Notes: generated by a model not told the origin, from the letters alone. Positions 26,866 through 36,180 are shown, numbered from the stretch's first letter. The stretch: 64,000 nt of DNA from Flavobacterium sediminilitoris (GCF_023008245.1 NZ_CP090145.1:3224001-3288000), one strand, 5' to 3'. Translations and numbers: made by a program.

Positions 26866-26892
26866 AAAAAAGCACTAAAAAGTGCTTTTTTT
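26866..26892 (+). terminator. Intrinsic terminator after the sigma-factor operon
   Basis: AAAAAAGCACT pairs with AGTGCTTTTTT across a 4-base AAAA loop, followed by a long T-run. Confidence 0.88.
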
Positions 26893-26946
26893 TTTGATAT
26901 AGATTGTTATGGAATAGTTTTCTAAGTTCTACTCTAATTTTTAACA

Positions 26947-26980
26947 TAAAAGCCATCTTGAAATTTACAAGATGGCTTTA
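26947..26980 (-). terminator. Intrinsic terminator of the RND efflux operon
   Basis: TAAAGCCATCTTG (26947-26960 region) pairs with CAAGATGGCTTTA (26968-26980). It lies just after the stop of the minus-strand outer-membrane gene. Confidence 0.8.
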
Positions 26981-27003
26981 TATATTTAAACTAACTCACT
27001 TTT

Positions 27004-28458
27004 TTAATTCCATCCACCTCCTAAAGCTTTATAAATGTTAACTTTAGCATTCATCAGTTCCATTTTAGCTTCAATTAAATCAAATTCAGATTCCAAAGCA
27101 TCACGTTGTGTTAACAACACTTCCATGTAATCAGCACGAGCTGACCTAAAAAGATCGTTTGAAATAATTACTGATGTATTAAGTGCATCAACTTGTTTTG
27201 ATTTAAAGTCATATGTTTTTGACATATTTTTAATCATTGACAATTGATTGGCTACTTCAACATAAGCATTTAAAATAGTACGTTCATAATTATAAACTGC
27301 TTGAATTTGTTTTGCATTTGCATTATAATAAGTTGCTTTTATCGCATTTCTATTGATTAATGGTGCTACCAAATCTCCTGCAATTGAATACAATAATGAT
27401 TGTGGTGTTTTAATCAAATATGAAGGGTTAAAAGCTTGAAAACCAATTCCAGCGGAAATACCTAAAGAAGGATAAAAACGTGCTTTAGCAACTTTAATAT
27501 CTAATTTAGCAGCAGCCAAATCTAATTCTGCCTGTTTAATATCTGGTCTATTTGCTAATAATTCTGAAGGTAAACCAGCACTAATATTTTCTAAACTTAA
27601 ATTATTAAAAATAGTTACATCTCTTTCTATAGGTTGGGGATATCTACCTAATAAAAAGTTAATTTTATTCTCTGTTTCTACTATTCTTTGCTCAATAGTA
27701 AATTGAAGACTTTGTGTGTTTAATACCTGAGCTTCAAATCGTTTTACAGCTAATTCATTTGAACGTGCAGATTCTTTTAACAATTTTACAATTTTAAGTG
27801 CATTGTTCTGAATATCAATATTTTGTTTAACCAAGTTTAATTGATTATCCAACGCTAATAGCTCATAATATGAATTAGCAATTTCTGCAATAAGATTTGT
27901 TATTACAAAGTTTTTTCCTTCAACTGTTGCTAAATATCTGCTAACCGCAGATTTTTTAGCATTATGTAATTTCCCCCAAATATCAACTTCCCAACTTGCA
28001 TAAGCTCCGATCATATAATCTGGTAATGGTTCTGGCATTTCAGTATCAGGTTTAATATCAGTCGTAGCATCATTTGCTCCTTTACTTGTATAACGACCAA
28101 CTTTGTCAAGTCCTGCTGAACCTTTAATTCCTAGAAATGGTAAATATTCTCCTTTTCTTACTCGAATTTCATTACGTGCAATTTCAATTTCTTGCAACGT
28201 GATATTCAATTCTTGATTATTTTTTAAAGCAGTATCAATTAAACTCTTCAAATACGGATCGGCAAAATAATCTTCCCATTTCATTTTTCCTGAATTGATA
28301 GTATCTTGAGATGAATTATATTGCTCTGGCACATTAGCATTAGCTATTTTTTCAACCATTTCTGGTGTTTTACAACTAGCTAAATTCAATAATATGAAGG
28401 CAATACCTACATATAAATATATCTTTTTGTTAAGCATCTTTATCATTATTTTTTTCAT
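27004..28458 (-). CDS. Efflux outer-membrane lipoprotein (NodT/OprM family)
   Basis: 484 aa. A lipoprotein signal peptide with lipobox LNLASC (Cys ~29) is followed by two OEP-type helical repeats, including SWEVDIWGKLHNAKKSAVSR and AELDLAAAKLDIKVAKARFYPSLG, both hallmark blocks of NodT-type channels. Length is usual. The start at 28458 directly abuts the permease stop; Met codons further in (for example MLNKKIYLY at 28437) are alternatives. It completes the adaptor-permease-channel operon transcribed from 32753. Confidence 0.92.
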   Translation of the reverse strand: MKKIMIKMLNKKIYLYVGIAFILLNLASCKTPEMVEKIANANVPEQYNSSQDTINSGKMKWEDYFADPYLKSLIDTALKNNQELNITLQEIEIARNEIRVRKGEYLPFLGIKGSAGLDKVGRYTSKGANDATTDIKPDTEMPEPLPDYMIGAYASWEVDIWGKLHNAKKSAVSRYLATVEGKNFVITNLIAEIANSYYELLALDNQLNLVKQNIDIQNNALKIVKLLKESARSNELAVKRFEAQVLNTQSLQFTIEQRIVETENKINFLLGRYPQPIERDVTIFNNLSLENISAGLPSELLANRPDIKQAELDLAAAKLDIKVAKARFYPSLGISAGIGFQAFNPSYLIKTPQSLLYSIAGDLVAPLINRNAIKATYYNANAKQIQAVYNYERTILNAYVEVANQLSMIKNMSKTYDFKSKQVDALNTSVIISNDLFRSARADYMEVLLTQRDALESEFDLIEAKMELMNAKVNIYKALGGGWN

Positions 28459-31400
28459 TTATTCTTCTTCTGGAAAACTATCTAATTGATGTACAAAATC
28501 TTCTGTTAAAGATCCTTCATCTTCATCTTTAATTAACTTTCTTCCATCTGCTAATGAGGCAAAAATAAAATACAAACCTGGAACAATGATCACACCGAAA
28601 ACCGTTCCGAATAACATACCTCCTAAAGCAGAAGCACCAATTGTACGATTTCCAATTGCTCCAGCACCAGTAGCAATAATTAAAGGAATTAATCCAGCAA
28701 TAAAAGCAAATGAAGTCATTAAAATAGGTCTAAAACGAACTTTAGCACCTTCAATTGCAGCTTCTAAAATGGTATATCCTTGACTTCGCTTTAAAACTGC
28801 AAATTCAACAATTAATACAGCATTTTTACCTAATAATCCAACTAACATAATAAGTCCGATTTGTGCATAAATATCATTTTGAAGTCCCATTAATTCTAAT
28901 AATACGAAAGAACCAAAAACTCCAACAGGTAATGAAAATATTACTGCAAGTGGAATAATAAAACTTTCATATTGAGCTGCTAAAACAAAATAAACGAAAA
29001 CCAATACGATTAAAAATACATAAAGTGATTCATTTCCTCTACCAGCTTCGTCATACGACAAACCTTCCCAAGCAATATCATATCCTTTTGGTAATGTTTG
29101 AGCTGAAACCTCTTTAATAGCTTTAATCGCATCCGCAGTTGTATACCCTTTAGCTGGAAGACCTTGAATAGCTGCCGAATTATACATATTATAGCGTGTT
29201 ACTTCATTAGGCCCTTGTGTTTTTTTAAGTTTCATAAATGCTGAATATGGTACCATTTCTCCATGATCATTTTTGACATAAAGATTTAAAATATCAGATG
29301 GAAGTCTTCTGAATTTAGGATCAGATTGTACATAAACTTTAAAGAAACGACCAAACTTAATAAAACCTTGTTCGTAAGTACTACCAATCATTATGTTAAG
29401 GTTTTCCATTGCTTTACCAATTGAAACTCCTTTTTGCATAGCTAAATCATTATTGATTTCTAGTTCATATTGTGGATAATTTGCTGCAAAAAAAGTAAAC
29501 AAGCCTGCTAATTCTTTACGCTTGCCTAAATTTTCCATAAACTGTTTATTCACTTTATCAAATTCTTGGTAATCTGTATTTGTTGTTTTATCTAGTAAAC
29601 GCATGGAAAAACCTCCAGAAGATCCAAAACCAGGAATTGCAGGTGGTTCGAAAAATTCAACGATAGCTCCAAGTCCTTTAGATTTTTCTTCCAATTCTTC
29701 CATAATCTCTTTAACAGTATGATCACGATCTGACCATTTTTTCAAGTTAATAAGACATGTTCCTGCATTAGACCCTCTACCTTCAGTCATAATTTCATAA
29801 CCTGCCAAAGAAGAAACTGATTCAACTCCTTCAACTTCTTCACAAATTTTTTGAAGTTTTTGAGAAACCTGATTAGTTCTTTCTAATGTTGCTCCAGGTG
29901 GTGTTTGTATAATAGCATAAATTGTTCCTTGATCTTCACTTGGAATAAATCCAGAAGGAAGAATTTCACTTGTATAAAAAATACCCGCACAAAATGCCAA
30001 TAATACACCAAAAGTTAACCATCTTCTATTAACAATTCTTTTTAATACAGCTACATATTTTCCTGTAAGTTTATCAAATACTGCATTAAATTTATCTAAA
30101 ATTTTAGTCAAGATATTGCTCTTATGAGCTTGCGCATGATGATTCTTTAATAACATTGCACAAAGTACAGGAGTTAAAGTAAGAGCAACAAGAGCGGAAA
30201 TTACAATTGAACTTGCCATTGTAATTGAAAATTGTCTGTAGAATGTTCCAACAGGTCCAGACATGAAGGAAATTGGTAAGAATACCGAAACCATTACTGC
30301 TGTAATTGCAATAATTGCTCCGCTAATTTCACCCAATACTTTTTTAACTGCTGAATATGGTGAAATAGTATGATCTTCATCAAACTTGGCATGCACGGCT
30401 TCAACAACAACAATGGCATCATCGACAACAATACCAATTGCTAATACTAAAGCAAACAGTGTTACCAAATTAATTGAAAGTCCGAAAAACTGAATTACAA
30501 AAAATGCACCAATTAATGAAACAGGAACGGCTAAAATGGGTATTAACGTAGAACGCCAATCACCTAAGAAAATGAATACAACTAGTGCAACTAAAATAAA
30601 TGCATCACGTAATGTATGAATAACTTGCTCTATGGAAGCATCTAAGAACTGAGATACATCATAACTAATTTTATAATCTACTCCTGGTGGAAAAGTAGCT
30701 TTCATTTCTTCAAGCTTTGCTTTTACTTCTTCAATTACATCACTTGCATTACTTCCATAATTTTGTTTTAATACAATTGCAGCAGAAGGATGACCATCTA
30801 AATTTGAATAAATATCAAAAAATTCACTCCCTAATTCTACTGAACCAATATCTTTTAAATGAATACTTTCTCCATTTGAATTAGCACGAATAATAACATT
30901 TTCATATTGTTTTGGTTCATTAAACCTCCCTTTATAAGTTAGAACATATTCTAATGATTGAGCAGAAATACCTGAACTTTGTCCAATTCTACCAGGACGA
31001 CCAATAATACTTTGCTCTTGTAAAGCTTCCATTACTTCATCAATAGAAATATTATAGGCTCTCATTCTATCTGGATTTAACCAAACACGCATTGCATACG
31101 TACGACTTCCTAATATTTGTGATCTTGCTACACCTTTAATTCTATTAATTTCAGGAATCATTTTCACATTAGCATAATTGTATAGAAACTTTTCATCCAT
31201 ACTTTTGCTTTTAGAATAAAGATTCACATACATTAACATACTTGGTTGAATTGGTGTGATTACAACACCTTCACGTTGGACTAATTCTGGTAAAAGTGGC
31301 ATAACTTGATCTACCCTTGTTTTTACCCTAATAACAGCCTGATTAGGATCGGTTCCAGGTTCAAAAATAATTCTAAGTGTTGCTTCACCTGCACTAGTTG

Positions 31401-31644
31401 CATCGGTTGCCATATAACGCATTCCCTCAACTCCATTTATTGAGTTTTCTAGCGTAATTAAAGTTGATTTTACTAATACATCCGCACTTGCACCTGGATA
31501 TGCAATAAAGATATTTACCGTTGTTGGTGCAATTTGTGGAAATTGTGAAATGGGAAGCTGTTTGATTGCTAATGACCCTACAAATAATATTATGATTGAA
31601 ATTACAATCGCAAATACAGGTCTGTGTATAAATCTATTAAACAT
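28459..31644 (-). CDS. RND multidrug efflux permease (HAE1/AcrB family)
   Basis: Proton-driven trimeric inner-membrane pump of 1061 aa, full length. Twelve helices are arranged as two repeats. TM1 is followed by SQFPQIAPTTVNIFIAYPGA. The TM4 proton-relay region is ALVLAIGIVVDDAIVVVEAV with the paired aspartates. The second-half motif is GLLGKNAVLIVEFAV. The gene is 23 bp after the adaptor gene and abuts the outer-membrane gene. Substrates are probably hydrophobic drugs or detergents, not metals, because the HAE1 rather than CusA signatures are present. Confidence 0.95.
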   Translation of the reverse strand: MFNRFIHRPVFAIVISIIILFVGSLAIKQLPISQFPQIAPTTVNIFIAYPGASADVLVKSTLITLENSINGVEGMRYMATDATSAGEATLRIIFEPGTDPNQAVIRVKTRVDQVMPLLPELVQREGVVITPIQPSMLMYVNLYSKSKSMDEKFLYNYANVKMIPEINRIKGVARSQILGSRTYAMRVWLNPDRMRAYNISIDEVMEALQEQSIIGRPGRIGQSSGISAQSLEYVLTYKGRFNEPKQYENVIIRANSNGESIHLKDIGSVELGSEFFDIYSNLDGHPSAAIVLKQNYGSNASDVIEEVKAKLEEMKATFPPGVDYKISYDVSQFLDASIEQVIHTLRDAFILVALVVFIFLGDWRSTLIPILAVPVSLIGAFFVIQFFGLSINLVTLFALVLAIGIVVDDAIVVVEAVHAKFDEDHTISPYSAVKKVLGEISGAIIAITAVMVSVFLPISFMSGPVGTFYRQFSITMASSIVISALVALTLTPVLCAMLLKNHHAQAHKSNILTKILDKFNAVFDKLTGKYVAVLKRIVNRRWLTFGVLLAFCAGIFYTSEILPSGFIPSEDQGTIYAIIQTPPGATLERTNQVSQKLQKICEEVEGVESVSSLAGYEIMTEGRGSNAGTCLINLKKWSDRDHTVKEIMEELEEKSKGLGAIVEFFEPPAIPGFGSSGGFSMRLLDKTTNTDYQEFDKVNKQFMENLGKRKELAGLFTFFAANYPQYELEINNDLAMQKGVSIGKAMENLNIMIGSTYEQGFIKFGRFFKVYVQSDPKFRRLPSDILNLYVKNDHGEMVPYSAFMKLKKTQGPNEVTRYNMYNSAAIQGLPAKGYTTADAIKAIKEVSAQTLPKGYDIAWEGLSYDEAGRGNESLYVFLIVLVFVYFVLAAQYESFIIPLAVIFSLPVGVFGSFVLLELMGLQNDIYAQIGLIMLVGLLGKNAVLIVEFAVLKRSQGYTILEAAIEGAKVRFRPILMTSFAFIAGLIPLIIATGAGAIGNRTIGASALGGMLFGTVFGVIIVPGLYFIFASLADGRKLIKDEDEGSLTEDFVHQLDSFPEEE

Positions 31645-31667
31645 TTTTTCTCTTTTTAAATTTTATA

Positions 31668-32753
31668 CTACTCGGCATATAACTCCAAATGCGACATTAC
31701 AGTTTCTGGATTCTCAACTTTATATTCAATTTTATCATTCTCATTTACAAGACGTAATCCTTCAAGAAGAATTTTATCTCCTTCTGAAAGTCCTTCACTA
31801 ATTGCATATATATGAGGTAATTCTGCTGCAATACTAATGGCTCTAGATTTAACTTGACTATTTTTATCGATTACATAAACATATTTTTTATCAAGAACTT
31901 CGAATGTTGCTTTTTGAGGAATTAAAAGAGCATTTTTTATTGGAATAATTGCTTGTACACTACCTGTTTCACCATATCTTAACAAGCCATTTGGGTTTGG
32001 AAATGTTGCTCTAAATGGGATATTTCCAGTTTCATTATCAAAATCTGCTTCTATTGTTTCCACTACGCCTAAATAATCAAAATATTGATTATTTGCCATT
32101 AAAAGTTTAACTTTTGGTTTGGCATCGGTGTTTTTAAATTTTGCTCTATAATCTAAATATTCTGCTTCTGGAACATTATAATACACCCACATTTCACTAT
32201 TATCAGAAAGATTTGTAAGTAAATCTCCTTCATCTACTAAACTACCTAAACGTACATGAAAACGGTCTATTATACCATCAAATGGAGCTCTTATTTGAGT
32301 AAATTCTAAATGAACATTTGCTAATGCAAGTTCAGCATTGGCTTTGTCTAACTTTGCTTTAGCCATAGCTAACTCATTTGGAGCTACTACGTTATTTTCT
32401 GCTAATTTTTTAGTATTTAGATACTCAATTTCTGCAAATTTTGCCTCAGCTTTTGTTTTTTGCATTTCTGCTTCATATAGTTTTGGCATTATCTGGAATA
32501 ATAATTGTCCTTTTTTTACAAACTGACCTTCATCAACATAAATGTTTTGCAAATACCCTTTTTCTTGTGCTCTTAATTCAATATGACGAATGGATTGGAT
32601 TTGAGCTACATAATCCTTTGTAATAATAGTATCTTTTCTGATTGGATTAGTAACTAAAAATTTTGTTTCCTCTTCTTTTTCTTTTTTCTCTGTTTTACAA
32701 CTTGTATTAAACAACAAGGCACAGAAACTCACTAGCATGAGTACTTTTTTCAT
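31668..32753 (-). CDS. RND efflux periplasmic adaptor (membrane fusion protein)
   Basis: 361-aa lipoprotein (lipobox FNTSC, Cys ~19) that bridges the permease and the outer-membrane channel. The order is lipoyl half (ELRAQEKGYLQNIYVDEGQ), alpha-hairpin (~90-145, Glu/Ala/Lys-rich coiled coil), second lipoyl half (FTQIRAPFDGIIDRFHVRLG), beta-barrel (GNIPFRATFPNPNGLLRYGE) and C-terminal membrane-proximal domain. First gene of the three-gene operon. No tetR or other regulator gene lies beside it, but a 19-bp palindrome is present upstream at 32859. Confidence 0.93.
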   Translation of the reverse strand: MKKVLMLVSFCALLFNTSCKTEKKEKEEETKFLVTNPIRKDTIITKDYVAQIQSIRHIELRAQEKGYLQNIYVDEGQFVKKGQLLFQIMPKLYEAEMQKTKAEAKFAEIEYLNTKKLAENNVVAPNELAMAKAKLDKANAELALANVHLEFTQIRAPFDGIIDRFHVRLGSLVDEGDLLTNLSDNSEMWVYYNVPEAEYLDYRAKFKNTDAKPKVKLLMANNQYFDYLGVVETIEADFDNETGNIPFRATFPNPNGLLRYGETGSVQAIIPIKNALLIPQKATFEVLDKKYVYVIDKNSQVKSRAISIAAELPHIYAISEGLSEGDKILLEGLRLVNENDKIEYKVENPETVMSHLELYAE

Positions 32754-32858
32754 GATAATTTGGTTTTGATTAAATATGGTTTGGTTTTTTATTTAAGACA
32801 TGCTGATTTAAACAACACATACTTTTCCCAATAGCAAATTTTGCAATGGAATATTTTT

Positions 32859-32877
32859 ATTTGTTTCCGAAACAAAT
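32859..32877. promoter_or_regulatory. 19-bp perfect palindrome, candidate TetR-type operator
   Basis: ATTTGTTTC-C-GAAACAAAT: two perfect 9-bp arms around one base, 106 bp upstream of the adaptor start, in the 159-bp gap before the efflux operon. The shape suits a TetR dimer, but no such gene is in the window. Confidence 0.45.
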
Positions 32878-32912
32878 TGTAGGTAGGCAATAAGATTTTG
32901 CCTTTTTAAGAA

Positions 32913-33332
32913 TCATATTCTAAATACTTGAAATATGATGTGTTTTTTATATGAATAAAAGCCTTTAAATCGTTTAAAGAAAAGGAAACGATTTTTAATA
33001 TAATCAGAAAAATAATTGGACGCTTGAGTATAACAAAGTATATTGAAGAAAGTACTTAATTGTACCTCTTTTTTAAAAGATATTAATTCATCTTCTTCTC
33101 CTTCATTATCAGTAGCATGTATTTTATGCTTATTATTATCAATTATGGGAAGTGATGTTCTAACTTTTAATGTGTTATCTAAAACATCAGTATTAAGATT
33201 TTTTGTAGTAACGTTTTCAAGAACAGCATGAGAATGACTACTACTATCTACAACAGGTATAAAAGTAGTATTGTATCCTATTGATAAGATGCCAATTAAT
33301 AAAAATAAATATTTTATTTGTTTCTTTAACAT
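32913..33332 (-). CDS. Hypothetical exported or membrane-anchored protein
   Basis: 139 aa; I do not recognise a family. An N-terminal hydrophobic segment (LKKQIKYLFLLIGILSIGY) acts as signal or anchor. A hydrophilic middle follows with SSSHSHAV and an acidic patch (DNEGEEDE). The Lys/Phe-rich C-terminus (RFLFFKRFKGFYSYKK) could associate with membranes. A -7 element lies only 8-15 bp before the start codon, which would leave almost no leader. Same strand as the efflux operon and the BNR-type gene, but 159 bp from the former. Coding status is supported by the clean signal-like N-terminus only. Confidence 0.55.
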   Translation of the reverse strand: MLKKQIKYLFLLIGILSIGYNTTFIPVVDSSSHSHAVLENVTTKNLNTDVLDNTLKVRTSLPIIDNNKHKIHATDNEGEEDELISFKKEVQLSTFFNILCYTQASNYFSDYIKNRFLFFKRFKGFYSYKKHIIFQVFRI

Positions 33333-33339
33333 TTCAAGG

Positions 33340-33347
33340 CAAAATTA
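33340..33347 (-). promoter_or_regulatory. -7 element (TAATTTTG) before the hypothetical gene
   Basis: Exact TAnnTTTG match on the minus strand, ending 8 bp before the start codon at 33332. The transcript would be nearly leaderless. Confidence 0.35.
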
Positions 33348-33392
33348 AATTATTTTTTTAAACTGACAATTAATAGTACATTTAATAAACTG

Positions 33393-34454
33393 TTAATATT
33401 CAATCGTTAGTTTTACAATTTTATTTTTTCCACCTGCATAAGCAATAGAGTCATTTTGGAAGCGAATAGTATATAAATCTTTGTCTTCTAACATTTTTTT
33501 CCAAGTATTTCCACTATCGTTTGAATAATGAACACCTGTTCCGCCAACACAAATTAAAGATTTTCCTTTACTATTTGGTACAAACTGAATGCAAGAAGCG
33601 TATCCAAATCCTTGACTTTGCCCTACTAATTGCCATGTTTTCCCACCATCTTTTGTAATGGCTTTATTATTAGAATTATCTTCTTGTTTTTCATAATCGC
33701 CACCAGCAATAAAGCCTATATTCTCATCATAAAAATCAGCCGTAAAAATTCCTGTCATCGTTTTTCCTTGTACAATTGGTGTATTATATACTTGCCAAGT
33801 ATTTCCTTTATCTTCACTTACAAAGCAACGTGATTTTTTTCCTCCTGAAACGATAATTATTTTGTTATTTCTCAACATCACATTAGTGTTACTTGCTGCA
33901 AAAGCGGCTTCTCCTTCTTCTACTTTAGGTAATTTATCACATGGTATTTTTTGCCAAGTATTTCCTCCATCATTAGTAATTATGATATTCAAGCAATTTG
34001 AAACAGGATCTCCCATAGCTACTCCAAAATTAGTATCTAAAAATTGCATACTATCATAGAATACTTTTTCATTTTCTTCTTGATATACTAATTTTACTAC
34101 CTTTCTATCATTAGATATTTTATACAATAATGCAGGATTTGCAACACTTAAAATGAAAATAGCATCTTTTGTTTTAGCAATACTTCTAAATTCAGGATGA
34201 AGTGAGTCTTTATTTATTCTTCCTCTAAATTTTTTTTGAGTAACCAAATCGATAGCTCCATATTTTCCGTTATTTCCTGAAAACCATAATTGATTACTAT
34301 CTAAAACAATAGCCCTAATGCTAATTGAATCGTTATAAATTTCTTCACTTATAATTTTTGTAAAGGTAATTTGCTTTGATCCTTGTTTTAAAATTTGCTC
34401 TTTACAGGATAATACTATAGTTAGTAGACTAAAAAAAAATAGCTTTTTTCTCAT
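33393..34454 (-). CDS. BNR/YCF48-like beta-propeller lipoprotein
   Basis: 353 aa with a lipoprotein signal (SLLTIVLSC, Cys ~17). The rest is a repeated WD/BNR-type propeller: at least four copies of an Asp-box-like motif (NDGGNTWQKI, SEDKGNTWQVY, TKDGGKTWQLV, SNDSGNTWKKM) spaced 45-75 residues apart. Such proteins resemble sialidase-fold or YCF48 assembly factors, but the catalytic residues of sialidases are not visible. Probably a surface or periplasmic binding protein. Divergent from hemN across a 112-bp region holding an FNR-type box. Confidence 0.82.
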   Translation of the reverse strand: MRKKLFFFSLLTIVLSCKEQILKQGSKQITFTKIISEEIYNDSISIRAIVLDSNQLWFSGNNGKYGAIDLVTQKKFRGRINKDSLHPEFRSIAKTKDAIFILSVANPALLYKISNDRKVVKLVYQEENEKVFYDSMQFLDTNFGVAMGDPVSNCLNIIITNDGGNTWQKIPCDKLPKVEEGEAAFAASNTNVMLRNNKIIIVSGGKKSRCFVSEDKGNTWQVYNTPIVQGKTMTGIFTADFYDENIGFIAGGDYEKQEDNSNNKAITKDGGKTWQLVGQSQGFGYASCIQFVPNSKGKSLICVGGTGVHYSNDSGNTWKKMLEDKDLYTIRFQNDSIAYAGGKNKIVKLTIEY

Positions 34455-34505
34455 TTTAATTAATTGAAAGGCGAATTTACAACTTATTAATAAAATATTA
34501 TAGAT

Positions 34506-34519
34506 ATGATAATTATCAT
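34506..34519 (+). promoter_or_regulatory. FNR-type box upstream of hemN
   Basis: ATGATAATTATCAT, a perfect palindrome with TGAT-N4-ATCA core. Its centre (34512.5) is 29.5 bp upstream of the first base of the hemN -7 element, i.e. near -42 relative to the expected start of transcription, the class II activator position. Confidence 0.7.
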
Positions 34520-34541
34520 TTTTCTACTTATTACCTATACT

Positions 34542-34549
34542 TATTTTTG
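34542..34549 (+). promoter_or_regulatory. -7 element (TATTTTTG) of hemN
   Basis: Exact TAnnTTTG match, 18 bp before the hemN ATG. The FNR box replaces a good -33 TTG, as expected at an activator-dependent promoter. Confidence 0.6.
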
Positions 34550-34566
34550 ATGAAACAATTTGAAAG

Positions 34567-35925
34567 ATGTCATTAGTTCAAAAATATAATGTTCCTGGTC
34601 CAAGATATACAAGTTATCCAACAGTTCCATATTGGGAAGAAAATCTTTTTTCTATAGATCAATGGAAAAATGCGGTGATACAATCTTTTATTGCGACTAA
34701 TAAATCTGAAGGTATTAGCCTTTATATTCATTTACCTTTTTGTGAAAGTTTATGCACTTTTTGTGGTTGTAATAAACGAATTACAAAGAGACATGATGTT
34801 GAAAAGCCTTATATTACTGCTCTTTTAAAAGAGTGGGATTTATATTGTGAATTATTACCTCAACGACCTAATATTAAAGAGATACACCTAGGAGGCGGAA
34901 CACCTACTTTTTTTTCATCTGATAATTTAACTTCTTTAATCAATGGTCTTTTTAAAAATGCAAACAAGGCTAAAGACTATGAGTTTAGTTTTGAAGGTCA
35001 TCCTAATAATACTACTTACGAACAATTACAAACATTATATAATTTAGGATTTCGAAGAGTTAGCTTTGGTGTACAAGATTATGCTGAAAAGGTACAAAAA
35101 GCTATTCATCGAAATCAACCTTTTCATAATGTTGCAAAAGTAACATTTTGGGCAAGAGAAATTGGTTATACTTCAATAGGTCACGATTTAATTTTTGGAT
35201 TACCTTTTCAAACATTAGAAGATGTTTTAGATACGATTGCTAAAACAAATTCATTACAACCAAATAGAATTGCTTTTTATAGTTATGCTCATGTTCCTTG
35301 GATAAAAGGCAATGGACAAAGAGGTTTTAAAGATGAAGACTTACCAAAAGATGATATAAAGCGAAAATTATATGAAATTGGAAAAAAGGAACTCTTGAAA
35401 CATAATTATACTGAAATTGGAATGGATCATTTTGCTTTGAAAAGTGACAGTATGACTAAATCATTTGAAACAGGAAAATTACATCGAAATTTTATGGGCT
35501 ATACCTCGTCTAAAACAGAAGTAATGATTGGCTTAGGTGTTTCATCTATTAGTGATTCTTGGAATGCTTTTGCACAAAATGAAAAAACTCTAGAAGATTA
35601 TTATGCTAAATTAGACGAAGACAAACTACCTATTTTTAGAGGTCATATTTTGAATTCAGAAGATTTAATTATTAGAAAACATATTTTAAATTTAATGTGC
35701 CAATTTAAAACTTCTTGGAATGATGCTAATACTTATTTTTCTGAAATAGAAACTGTCCTATCAAATCTTACTGAAATGGAAAAAGATGGTTTGTTAAAAT
35801 TTAAAAATCAATCAATAATTGTTACAGAAAAAGGAAAACCATTTGTGCGTAATATTTGTATGGCTTTTGATTTACGATTAAAACGAAAAGCACCACAAAC
35901 ACAATTGTTTTCTATGACTATTTAA
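34567..35925 (+). CDS. hemN: Oxygen-independent coproporphyrinogen III oxidase
   Basis: Radical-SAM enzyme of haem synthesis (coproporphyrinogen III to protoporphyrinogen IX without O2), 452 aa. The N-terminus KYNVPGPRYTSYPTVPYW is typical of true HemN. The iron-sulphur motif is CESLCTFCGC (Cys59, 63, 66, 68: C-x3-C-x2-C-x-C). SAM-binding GGGTPTFF and the later GMDHFAL and NFMGYTS blocks also match. The FNR box at 34506 predicts low-oxygen induction together with the cbb3 oxidase, which needs three haems. Terminated by a strong hairpin. Confidence 0.96.
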   Translation: MSLVQKYNVPGPRYTSYPTVPYWEENLFSIDQWKNAVIQSFIATNKSEGISLYIHLPFCESLCTFCGCNKRITKRHDVEKPYITALLKEWDLYCELLPQRPNIKEIHLGGGTPTFFSSDNLTSLINGLFKNANKAKDYEFSFEGHPNNTTYEQLQTLYNLGFRRVSFGVQDYAEKVQKAIHRNQPFHNVAKVTFWAREIGYTSIGHDLIFGLPFQTLEDVLDTIAKTNSLQPNRIAFYSYAHVPWIKGNGQRGFKDEDLPKDDIKRKLYEIGKKELLKHNYTEIGMDHFALKSDSMTKSFETGKLHRNFMGYTSSKTEVMIGLGVSSISDSWNAFAQNEKTLEDYYAKLDEDKLPIFRGHILNSEDLIIRKHILNLMCQFKTSWNDANTYFSEIETVLSNLTEMEKDGLLKFKNQSIIVTEKGKPFVRNICMAFDLRLKRKAPQTQLFSMTI

Positions 35926-35950
35926 GGATTTTTTAAATATTTAGAAAAAC

Positions 35951-35978
35951 AAAAAACAACCTTAAGGTTGTTTTTTTT
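35951..35978 (+). terminator. Bidirectional terminator between hemN and the small GG-leader gene
   Basis: AAAAAACAACC (35951-35961), loop TTAA, GGTTGTTTTTT (35966-35976). A- and T-runs on both sides suit both convergent genes. Confidence 0.85.
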
Positions 35979-36000
35979 ATTATTTGCTGCTTAAAATATA

Positions 36001-36180
36001 TTAGTTTGGTGGGCAATATGAATGTACATCTGGAATAGTACAACACCAAATACCTGAATCTGCCATCTTTCCCCAGAATCCACCCATAGCGTCGCAGCTT
36101 TCTTTAGTTTTCCAACCACCATTGATTGCTTTTTGTTCTTCTTTACTTAAGCATTTACCTAATTTCTTTAAGTTTTTCAT
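36001..36180 (-). CDS. Small double-glycine-leader peptide (bacteriocin-like)
   Basis: ATG at 36180 to TAA at 36001 encodes 59 aa. The first 22 residues, MKNLKKLGKCLSKEEQKAIN plus Gly-Gly, form a classical GG-type leader: basic start, amphipathic LSKEEQ segment, and GG at 21-22. The predicted mature part of 37 aa is rich in Trp (23, 36, 45), Gly and Cys (29, 46, 47, 56) and ends CPPN. In Bacteroidetes such peptides are often annotated bacteriocin-like and are cleaved and exported by C39-peptidase ABC transporters; none is encoded in this window. An 11-bp inverted repeat begins just upstream and a bidirectional terminator lies downstream. Function (antimicrobial, signal or other) is unproven. 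Confidence 0.72.
   Translation of the reverse strand: MKNLKKLGKCLSKEEQKAINGGWKTKESCDAMGGFWGKMADSGIWCCTIPDVHSYCPPN

Noticed and set aside
32885..32906. Small hairpin AGGCAA/TTGCCT with T-run upstream of the efflux operon
   Set aside because: The T-run is on the + strand, where no gene ends, so a terminator role has no gene to serve.
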